From: Proteiniphilum sp.
GTDB lineage: Bacteria > Bacteroidota > Bacteroidia > Bacteroidales > Dysgonomonadaceae
Direction: 5' to 3'
DNA: 5,394 nt
Assembly: GCA_031284475.1 (NCBI GenBank)
Contig: JAISZV010000233.1
Span: forward strand, 1-5,394
Shown: piece by piece, positions 1 to 5,394 of the stretch
Layout: every line of letters begins with the position of its first letter
Numbering within the stretch: the stretch's first letter is position 1
The notes under the pieces: model-generated
What the model saw: the letters and a program-made list of their open reading frames with translations, nothing else
Database searches by the model: none
Told to the model about the DNA's origin: nothing
Program-made: the position numbers and the translations under genes

Positions 1-495
1 GCCGATTCGGAATATAAACTACCCGACATTACTTTCTGGTTGATGGGTAGCCTCTCAAGTATCACCATCGACAGGGTAAAGTGCGTGTTCCCCATCGTAA
101 TCATACTGACCCTGTTGATGTATATGCTTTCCTGGCGGTTGAATATTTTTTCTTTCGGTGAAGAGGAAGCCAAATCATTGGGAATAAATACCGAGAGGCT
201 GAGAATAACCATTATTGTCTGCGCTTCGTTACTGACGGCGACCATCGTGTCGGTTACGGGACTGATAGGCTGGGTGGGGTTAATTATTCCCCACGCCGCA
301 CGGTTTCTCATTGGCCCAAACCACAGGGTTTTGATCCCTGCATCGTTTTTATTGGGAGCTGCTTTTCTATTGTTGGTCGATGATTTGGCCCGTTCCGTTT
401 CTTCGTTGGAGATTCCATTGGGCGTCATCACCTCCATTATCGGAGCGCCTCTGTTCTTCGTGATCCTCCTCTCCTCTTCAAAAAAAATGTGGTAA
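1..495 (+). CDS. FecCD/BtuC-family ABC importer permease, 5'-truncated by window edge
   Basis: This is the inner-membrane channel subunit of a type II (BtuCD-like) ABC importer for iron-siderophore, haem, cobalamin or similar ligands. The frame is open from base 1, giving 164 visible residues. Family permeases are usually about 330-350 residues, so roughly the N-terminal half lies outside the window. The TTG at 40 is therefore an internal codon, not a start. The family pattern TFWLMGSLSS is at visible residues 11-20. The GEEEAKSLGI stretch (53-62) matches the cytoplasmic region that contacts the ATPase, and GLIGWVGLIIPH (87-98) is the classic FecCD signature. LVDDLARS and EIPLGVITSIIGAP follow. 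Hydrophobic spans lie near 26-45, 66-86, 89-104, 109-127 and 137-157. The gene ends in an A8 tract followed by a TAA at 493-495, and the ATPase starts 13 bases later. Family assignment is firm; the ligand is not determinable. Confidence 0.93.
   Translation, partial: ADSEYKLPDITFWLMGSLSSITIDRVKCVFPIVIILTLLMYMLSWRLNIFSFGEEEAKSLGINTERLRITIIVCASLLTATIVSVTGLIGWVGLIIPHAARFLIGPNHRVLIPASFLLGAAFLLLVDDLARSVSSLEIPLGVITSIIGAPLFFVILLSSSKKMW
480..487 (+). other. A8 homopolymer tract at permease 3' end
   Basis: Eight consecutive A residues span the Ser-Lys-Lys-Met codons just before the permease stop codon. Removing one A shifts the reading from the permease frame into the ATPase frame. That frame has no stop between the tract and the ATPase ATG at 509 and reads S-K-K-C-G-K-I-L-Y-F-M-Q-I across the junction. 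A-tracts of this length can cause polymerase slippage. Whether slippage happens here is unknown. Confidence 0.4.
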
Positions 496-508
496 AATAT
501 TATACTTC

Positions 509-1291
509 ATGCAGATTAAAATAGAACAAGCCAATTTAGGATACGGGAAAAGAGTGATTCTTCACGACGTATCGCTGACAGCGGAAACCGGTAGGATATT
601 ATGCCTGTTAGGAAAAAACGGGGCGGGCAAAACCACTCTTTTTAAATCATTGCTTGGTATTTTGCCCGTCATAGCGGGAAAAGTGCGGCTAAATGGAAGC
701 GACGTCTCGAAGTTGAGCCGTATGGATTTTGCCAGGTCGGTAGCCTATGTTCCCCAAGCCCGCATGCTCCCGTTCCCTTTCCCGGTACGAGAGGTAGTGT
801 TATTCGGGAGAACGCCGCATCTGTCGCCATTTTCCGTTCCCGGAAAAGACGATAAAAGAATTGTAGATGAGTGTCTTGAGATGCTGCATATCGCGCATCT
901 GGGCAATCGTACTTTTACGCGGTTGAGCGGCGGAGAGCAGCAAATGGTGATCATTGCAAGGGCGCTCGCGCAGCAACCGGCATTCATCATCATGGACGAA
1001 CCGACTTCGAGTTTGGATTTTGGCAACCAGACCCAAGTCATCTCCATAGTGAATGAGTTGAAAAATCAATCGTTGGGAATCATTATGGCCACCCATTCAC
1101 CCGACCAGGTTTTCATGTGTGACGCCGACGTGGCCATCGTTCACGACGGTAAGTTGCGGAAACTGGGATATTGCAACGAGGTGATCACGGAAGAGCTGTT
1201 GCATGAAGTCTACAACGTGGATGTGACCATTTCGGATGTCATCCGGAATACCGGGCAATCCCGCCGGATTTGTGTGCCCAATATCCGGTAA
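509..1291 (+). CDS. FecE/BtuD-type ABC transporter ATP-binding protein
   Basis: This is the cytoplasmic ATPase that powers the adjacent permease. It is 260 residues long, normal for the family, and all catalytic motifs are present. Walker A is GKNGAGKT (35-42), the Q-loop glutamine is Q83 in YVPQ, and the ABC signature is LSGGEQQ (139-145). Walker B runs into the catalytic glutamate in FIIMDEP (E164), the D-loop is SSLD (167-170), and the switch histidine is H196. The segment FPFPVREVVLFGRTPHL (89-105) is typical of the iron-complex/cobalamin importer subfamily, and a C-terminal extension of about 40 residues after the H-loop region is usual there too. The start is the first in-frame ATG, eight residues before the GYGKR strand. 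It has an A/T-rich leader without a Shine-Dalgarno sequence, as is common in Bacteroidota. The 13-base spacing from the permease indicates co-transcription. The ligand is unassigned. Confidence 0.96.
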   Translation: MQIKIEQANLGYGKRVILHDVSLTAETGRILCLLGKNGAGKTTLFKSLLGILPVIAGKVRLNGSDVSKLSRMDFARSVAYVPQARMLPFPFPVREVVLFGRTPHLSPFSVPGKDDKRIVDECLEMLHIAHLGNRTFTRLSGGEQQMVIIARALAQQPAFIIMDEPTSSLDFGNQTQVISIVNELKNQSLGIIMATHSPDQVFMCDADVAIVHDGKLRKLGYCNEVITEELLHEVYNVDVTISDVIRNTGQSRRICVPNIR

Positions 1292-1300
1292 TTTTTTTAC

Positions 1301-1321
1301 AAACCGTTATACAATCGGTTT
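1301..1321. promoter_or_regulatory. Inverted repeat AAACCG-N9-CGGTTT (possible operator or weak hairpin)
   Basis: Perfect 6-base arms, AAACCG at 1301-1306 and CGGTTT at 1316-1321, flank a 9-base A/T-rich centre. The repeat lies in the only sizeable gap of the window, ten bases past the ATPase stop. As RNA it would form a short stem followed by a broken T-run (TTTTATAT), which is weak for an intrinsic terminator. As DNA it could be a dimeric repressor site, since its right arm abuts the possible -33 region of a promoter ahead of the methylase gene. No known regulator box is recognised. Confidence 0.35.
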
Positions 1322-1350
1322 TATATCGACCCTTTTATGGAATATAATTG
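1319..1350 (+). promoter_or_regulatory. Weak Bacteroidota-type promoter candidate before the methylase gene
   Basis: TATAATTG at 1343-1350 differs at one position from the Bacteroides -7 consensus TAnnTTTG. A TTTT at 1319-1322, against the consensus TTTG at -33, lies 20 bases upstream, which is an acceptable spacing. Transcription would begin about 10-20 bases before the methylase ATG at 1373. Two imperfect elements in A/T-rich DNA can easily arise by chance, so this is only a candidate second promoter. Confidence 0.2.
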
Positions 1351-1372
1351 TCAAATAAATAGTTTTTAGGTT

Positions 1373-2200
1373 ATGAAAAAAATTTTTTATAAAGTTTCAA
1401 TTGTCGGCACAGGACCGGGCGACGTCAGCCTGTTGACCGTGCAAGCGGTGGATTGCCTCCGGGACGCCGAAGTGGTCTTATACGATTGCCTGCCGGCAAC
1501 GAATGTACTTAAAGAGGTACGACCCGGTGCGGAGATTATTTTCGCGGATAAGTTCCCGAAGAACGGGGAAGAGGCGAAAGATGTTATTCAACTCATCGAA
1601 TATTATTACCATCAAGGGCTGAAAGTGGTTCGTTTACGGGCCGGTGACGGCATGATGTTCAACGGCGCCGATGTGGATGCACGGAGGTTGACCGCATTGG
1701 GGATTCCCTTCCGGATAGTGCCGGGTATCACTGCCGCGTGTGCCGCTTCCAATATTTTCGCGATCCCCACAACAGAGATCCATAAGAGCAATGCCATCGT
1801 CCACCTTATCGCATGCGAAATGGAGGAGGAGCACATCCGGCATATAGCGGGATTGTTCCGGTATGGGACTACCGTGGCGCTCTATATGGCTTTCGACAAT
1901 CTGAAAAAGATTTTTGAACTATTCAAAGAAGAGGGTATAAAGGGAGATATGCCGGTTGTGATTGCATCTATGATTTCATTGATAGATGAAGATTGCGCGG
2001 TAACAACGATGAGCGAAACCTTTGAAACAATAGAAAAACGTGAGATGGTTTCACCGTTTGTTTTTTTCATCGGTTGCCATGTGACGGCATACCTGAATCC
2101 GGGGAATAAGATGGCGCGTTTCGCGGAGCAAAAAATGGCGTCACAACCATCGGGCGGATACCGTGTAGGGATTCAAAGTGAAAATAAAATAAGTGATTAA
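1373..2200 (+). CDS. Divergent SUMT-like tetrapyrrole methylase (SAM-dependent)
   Basis: The protein has 275 residues, no signal peptide and the tetrapyrrole methylase fold, closest in pattern to uroporphyrinogen-III C-methyltransferase (CobA/SUMT), which makes precorrin-2 for sirohaem and B12. Seen: the N-terminal loop VGTGPGD (11-17), a YDCL segment (37-40) matching the usual YDRL, VVRLRAGD (85-92), IPFRIVPGIT (111-120), ALYMAFDNL (169-177) and a C-terminal SPFVFFIG strand (227-234). Departures: the usual GGDPxxFGRGGEE is here AGDGMMFNGADVD (90-102), the IPxTHR segment is IPTTEIHK (131-138), the TGH segment is ACE (147-149), and no GTxxQ motif is evident. The SAM fold is thus kept but the substrate side is altered, so classical SUMT activity is doubtful. 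It is neither fused to a CysG dehydrogenase/chelatase nor to HemD. It starts 81 bases after the ATPase and ends 17 bases before the receptor gene, inside the importer operon. Inferred role: modifying an imported tetrapyrrole or related ligand. The A7T6 tract in codons 2-5 is notable. Confidence 0.85.
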   Translation: MKKIFYKVSIVGTGPGDVSLLTVQAVDCLRDAEVVLYDCLPATNVLKEVRPGAEIIFADKFPKNGEEAKDVIQLIEYYYHQGLKVVRLRAGDGMMFNGADVDARRLTALGIPFRIVPGITAACAASNIFAIPTTEIHKSNAIVHLIACEMEEEHIRHIAGLFRYGTTVALYMAFDNLKKIFELFKEEGIKGDMPVVIASMISLIDEDCAVTTMSETFETIEKREMVSPFVFFIGCHVTAYLNPGNKMARFAEQKMASQPSGGYRVGIQSENKISD

Positions 2201-2217
2201 TATAAATATTATATGGT

Positions 2218-4278
2218 ATGAAAAAGATTGTTTTTAGTGTATGGTTTACTGTTATCTGCGCAGCAATGACGGCTACGGCGCAGGGCGTTGAATCCGCCGA
2301 TTCCGTTTCCGGCGTGTATGAACTCGGTACGGTGGAAGTATGGGCCAACCGAAGTTATAACCTGTCAACCGACAAGATAGGCAGTAGTGAATTGCAGCGG
2401 TTTAACCGGGAAAACCTGCAACAGGCATTGAGCCTGTTACCCGGGATAAGCATATCCGAAGCGGGGGGACGTAATGAAGGCTCATTTTATTTACGCGGAT
2501 TCAACATGCTCCAAACGCCCATATTTTATGACGGCGTTCCGGTCTATGTTCCCTATGACGGGAACGTGGACGTCAATCGATTCATGACGTTCGATTTATC
2601 CCGGATCAGCGTTTCAAAAGGGTTTACGTCCATTCTCTACGGCCCGAATACATTGTCGGGAGCCATCAACATGGTTTCGCGAAAACCGGTTGAGAAGCTC
2701 GAAGTCAGAGGTACTTCCGGGATAAAACAGAGCAAGGACGGGTTGAACGGCTATCATACGGCTGTCAACATAGGCACAAAAGCCGAGAAGTATTACTTCC
2801 TCGGAAGCCTCTCTTTTATGGATACCCGGTTTATCAATCTTTCTGCCGATATGGAACCGGGCGACAATGAAGACGGCGGGAAAAGAGAGCAATCCGCAAT
2901 GAAAGATTTGAAATTCAGTGTGAAAGGAGGTTACACCCCCAATGCCACCGACGAGTATTCGTTGAACTTCATCATTCAGGATGCAAGTAAAAACATTCCG
3001 CCTCCCACCAGCGGTACGGTACGCTTTTGGGATTATCCGGTATATGATAAGAAAAGCCTCTACTACCGGTCGAAAACCAAACTGGCCGATAAGTTCTTCA
3101 TGAACGCGGTCGTTTTCTACGATAATTATTACAATATTCTGGATTCATACGACGACAATACGTACACCCTGCAAAACATGAAGAAGGCTTTCCACAGTAT
3201 TTACGACGATTATTCGCTGGGCGGTTCGGTGAACATTGCCACGGAATTTATTCCAAAGCATAAGTTGAGCGTCATGCTATACGAAAAGTACGATTCCCAC
3301 AAGGAACAAAACGGTAAAATCCAAGAAAACAGCGAGACCGGACAGCAACCGGTAGAAGGCGAGCCTATCCAGAAATATCTGGACAATACCATGTCGGCCG
3401 GTGTGGAAGATATTTTCCGCTTGAATGAGAAAATGAATCTCATCGGTGGTTTGAGTTACAATTACCGGAAAAATATCAAAGCCCAGGAATATGGAACACA
3501 CTATTTGACGGGGGAGAAAGATGTGCTCTACGACTTCCCGGCCGGAAGCGACGGGGCATTCAATTATCAGTTGGCGGTTGAATATATACCTCTGCCTGAT
3601 CATGAAATTACGCTTTCCGCTTCCCGGAAATCCCGTTTCGCATCGCAGAAAGAACGTTATTCCAGCGCTTTCGGCTCACAGATCCCGAACCCCGACCTTC
3701 AGTCGGAATTTACCTGGGCATTCGACTTGAACTATTCCGCCCGGATAGCGTCTGTTATCCAGATAAACTTATCGCTCTACAGGAATAATATCGATAACGC
3801 CATTTACCGGGTAACACAAGGGATGTTGGACGATGGAACGCCGATATACCAGAACCGGAATGTGGGGAAATCCGTCTTTCAGGGCTTTGAAACGGCCTTC
3901 GGTATCCAGCCGGTAAAATGGTTCAATTTCGGTATTCACTATAGCTATCTTCACATGGAAAATAAGGAAGACAAAGATTTAAAATATACGAACGTACCCA
4001 ATCATACGATGATCGCCTATACCGAATTCAGGTTGACGGGTTGGGATGCGTATCTGCATATAGACACGGAAACCAACGGTAAACGGTTTATCACGAGCGA
4101 TGGCGAAACGCTCCCCGGTTTCACGCTGGCGAACGCAAAAGTGAGTTCCAAAATCATCAAAGGGCTTAATATGGAAGTCGGAGTAAGGAATCTGTTGGAC
4201 AAGAACTATTTTCTCGTTTCCACCAGCTACCCGAGAGAAGGGAGAAGTTTTTTTACTTCATTGGTATATAACTTCTGA
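2218..4278 (+). CDS. TonB-dependent outer-membrane receptor (metal-complex/tetrapyrrole class)
   Basis: This is a 686-residue outer-membrane 22-strand barrel with plug, energised by TonB. A signal peptide of about 21 residues ends at ATA before Q22. A TonB-box-like LGTVEV lies at 36-41. The plug spans about 50-157 with LQQALSLLPGISI (67-79), YLRGF (91-95), DGVPVYVPYDG (105-115) and YGPNTLSGAINMVS (141-154). Barrel markers include IPNPDLQSE (489-497), RNLLDKNYF (657-665) and a terminal Phe686, the usual outer-membrane assembly signal. It lacks the carboxypeptidase-regulatory-like N-terminal domain of SusC-type receptors and no SusD gene is adjacent, so polysaccharide uptake is unlikely. The ATG at 2218 is preferred over the ATG at 2213, which is out of frame. 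It follows the methylase by 17 A/T-rich bases and precedes the binding-protein gene by 14, which implies one transcript. The ligand is probably a siderophore, haem/porphyrin, corrinoid or other metal complex; sequence alone does not decide. Confidence 0.94.
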   Translation: MKKIVFSVWFTVICAAMTATAQGVESADSVSGVYELGTVEVWANRSYNLSTDKIGSSELQRFNRENLQQALSLLPGISISEAGGRNEGSFYLRGFNMLQTPIFYDGVPVYVPYDGNVDVNRFMTFDLSRISVSKGFTSILYGPNTLSGAINMVSRKPVEKLEVRGTSGIKQSKDGLNGYHTAVNIGTKAEKYYFLGSLSFMDTRFINLSADMEPGDNEDGGKREQSAMKDLKFSVKGGYTPNATDEYSLNFIIQDASKNIPPPTSGTVRFWDYPVYDKKSLYYRSKTKLADKFFMNAVVFYDNYYNILDSYDDNTYTLQNMKKAFHSIYDDYSLGGSVNIATEFIPKHKLSVMLYEKYDSHKEQNGKIQENSETGQQPVEGEPIQKYLDNTMSAGVEDIFRLNEKMNLIGGLSYNYRKNIKAQEYGTHYLTGEKDVLYDFPAGSDGAFNYQLAVEYIPLPDHEITLSASRKSRFASQKERYSSAFGSQIPNPDLQSEFTWAFDLNYSARIASVIQINLSLYRNNIDNAIYRVTQGMLDDGTPIYQNRNVGKSVFQGFETAFGIQPVKWFNFGIHYSYLHMENKEDKDLKYTNVPNHTMIAYTEFRLTGWDAYLHIDTETNGKRFITSDGETLPGFTLANAKVSSKIIKGLNMEVGVRNLLDKNYFLVSTSYPREGRSFFTSLVYNF

Positions 4279-4292
4279 AAAAACTTCCTATT

Positions 4293-5366
4293 ATGATCAA
4301 CAGACATAGCCCTATCCTTATTGTACTGCTCGCAGGACTGCTTTTTGCAGCCTGCGGCAGCGGCAGTAAAGAAAAAGAGAATCCGGATGATTTCCGTATC
4401 ATAACCGATATGGCAGGCCGGGAAGTGAAAATCCCGAACGAAATAGGTTCGGCGTTTATAGATCGTCATTCTGTCTTCCTCCTCTACGCGCTCGATACGG
4501 TGATTTCCGTAAACAAAGTATTTCAATACAACGAAAGCGAAAAGAAATACCTGAAAAAATCGTTTTATGAAAACAAACCTTACGCCATAGAGGATGCCCG
4601 GGAAGAAATTCTACGGCTCAATCCCGACGTCGTGCTTTATTCACAACCGATAACCGACGATGCAATTGAAAAGGTAGACCTCTTACAGAAAACGGTCAAT
4701 ACGCCGGTATTACTGATGGATATACGCGTTGACAAATATAAAGATGCACTGGTCTTCCTGGGCGAAGTGCTGCATAAAAGAGAGAAAGCGGCAGAACTGC
4801 GAAATTTTATCGAAACAAGAGTAGAACCTGTCGTGAAGAAAGCCAAATCGATCTCTCCCGGACAGAGAAAACGAATCTATTATGCCGAAGGGATGAACGG
4901 CCTGCAAACCGATCCATCGGGTTCGATCCACAGCTATCTGTTCGATTTGCTCGGTGCAATCAATGTTGCCGAAGCAGATATCTTGCCCGGCAAGGGTATG
5001 ACCGGCGTTTCGCCGGAACAGGTCTATCACTGGAATCCCGATATGATCATTGTCTGGTCGGGCAATTTCGATGGATTAAATTCATATAAATACATCAGGA
5101 CACATAAAACGTGGAGTCTTCTCGATGCGGTAAAGAGAGGTGAAGTGTATCAGGTTCCGTGGCGGCCGTTCGGCTGGATAGATCGTCCTCCTGGCCTGAA
5201 CCGACTGATAGGCATTATTTGGTTGTCAAAGATATTGTATCCCGATGTTTTCAGCGACGATATTGTTCCCGTTGTACAGGAATTTTTTGAGAAATTCTAC
5301 CATTATTCATTGACGGAAGAGGAAGCCAAAGATATTATGAATCCATTCCCCGTAATTCATGATTGA
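4293..5366 (+). CDS. Periplasmic metal-chelate-binding lipoprotein of the ABC importer
   Basis: This is the substrate-binding component, a two-lobed protein of the class that includes FecB, BtuF, FhuD and MolA, which delivers ligand to FecCD permeases. It is 357 residues long. A lipoprotein signal peptide (hydrophobic 8-20) ends in a lipobox-like LFAAC with the modified cysteine at C21, followed by a flexible GSGSKEKEN linker. The N-lobe opens with RIITDMAGREVKIPNEI (35-51), the family entry motif. The N-lobe ends near 143, a long charged helix (about 147-185) links the lobes, and the C-lobe starts at RKRIYYAEG (192-200). Distinctive segments are GLQTDPSGSIH (203-213), EADILPGKGMTGVSPEQV (227-244) and PWRPFGWIDRPPGLNR (289-304), then LYP (315-317). 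Lobe closure without large flexibility is typical of the family. The gene starts 14 bases after the receptor stop. Only 28 bases follow its TGA, and I see no terminator there. Ligand options are a ferric siderophore, haem, corrinoid, Ni/Co chelate or molybdate-like oxyanion. Confidence 0.92.
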   Translation: MINRHSPILIVLLAGLLFAACGSGSKEKENPDDFRIITDMAGREVKIPNEIGSAFIDRHSVFLLYALDTVISVNKVFQYNESEKKYLKKSFYENKPYAIEDAREEILRLNPDVVLYSQPITDDAIEKVDLLQKTVNTPVLLMDIRVDKYKDALVFLGEVLHKREKAAELRNFIETRVEPVVKKAKSISPGQRKRIYYAEGMNGLQTDPSGSIHSYLFDLLGAINVAEADILPGKGMTGVSPEQVYHWNPDMIIVWSGNFDGLNSYKYIRTHKTWSLLDAVKRGEVYQVPWRPFGWIDRPPGLNRLIGIIWLSKILYPDVFSDDIVPVVQEFFEKFYHYSLTEEEAKDIMNPFPVIHD

Positions 5367-5394
5367 TCCCGGAACGCGTAAGTTCAATTAATAA

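Noticed and set aside
160..174. 15-base repeat gaagaggaagccaaa, also at 5316-5330
   Set aside because: Both copies encode E-E-E-A-K within unrelated genes, so shared codon use explains them. No flanking similarity suggests a mobile or recombination site.
745..1096. Open frames on the minus strand inside the ATPase gene
   Set aside because: They are antisense to conserved ATPase motifs, lack recognisable domains or leaders, and are explained as shadows of the real gene.
1301..1330. Intrinsic terminator after the ATPase gene
   Set aside because: The stem is only 6 bp and the T-run is interrupted (TTTTATAT), so it is listed only as a possible regulatory repeat.
1373..2200. Naming the methylase cobA or cysG
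   Set aside because: The substrate motifs diverge strongly and there is no CysG-type dehydrogenase/chelatase domain, so a symbol would overstate the function.
2067..2348. Minus-strand open frame spanning the methylase-receptor junction
   Set aside because: It has no recognisable domain, overlaps the well-supported receptor signal peptide on the opposite strand, and has no plausible leader.
3663..3708. Haem-receptor assignment from the NPDL motif
   Set aside because: NPDL/NPNL-type motifs occur in many TonB receptors, and the accompanying FRAP/YRAP motif is absent, so haem specificity cannot be claimed.
3521..3730. Second plus-strand frame inside the receptor gene
   Set aside because: The receptor frame is continuous with strong barrel motifs through this stretch. 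The alternative frame is low-complexity and matches no known family.
4244..4259. GAAGT-T6-ACTTC hairpin near the receptor 3' end
   Set aside because: The stem is five base pairs inside coding sequence with no following T-run and is likely fortuitous.

Overview
The window looks like part of a Bacteroidales-type (Bacteroidota) chromosome carrying a TonB/ABC import locus for a metal complex or tetrapyrrole. The lineage call rests on moderate GC content, A-rich leaders without Shine-Dalgarno sequences, a TonB-dependent receptor and a lipoprotein-type binding protein. The genus cannot be read from the sequence. All five genes lie on the + strand and fill nearly the whole window, and no gap exceeds about 81 bases.

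Layout: (1) 1-495 is the C-terminal half of a FecCD/BtuC-family permease, cut by the left edge. (2) 509-1291 is its FecE/BtuD-type ATPase. (3) 1292-1372 is the largest gap, with a 6-bp-armed inverted repeat and a weak promoter-like sequence. (4) 1373-2200 is a stand-alone tetrapyrrole (uroporphyrinogen-III C-) methyltransferase-like protein whose substrate-side motifs depart from the usual pattern. (5) 2218-4278 is a complete 686-residue TonB-dependent outer-membrane receptor. (6) 4293-5366 is a lipoprotein substrate-binding protein of the siderophore/cobalamin/metal-chelate class. The last 28 bases hold no recognisable gene or terminator.

How it would work: the receptor takes a scarce ligand across the outer membrane using TonB energy. 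The lipoprotein catches it in the periplasm and passes it to the permease, and the ATPase drives entry to the cytoplasm. The cytoplasmic methylase sits between the ATPase and receptor genes, so it is a candidate for chemically processing the imported ligand, for example a haem-like or corrinoid-like tetrapyrrole. This is inference, but tetrapyrrole-enzyme homologues are known in other Bacteroidota haem loci (CobN-like HmuS, CbiK-like IhtB/FetB).

The most interesting point is the divergent methylase inside an otherwise standard importer operon. Secondary points are an A8 tract whose slippage would fuse permease to ATPase, the inverted repeat before the methylase, and unusual conserved-looking motifs in the binding protein. 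The ligand cannot be assigned from sequence alone.
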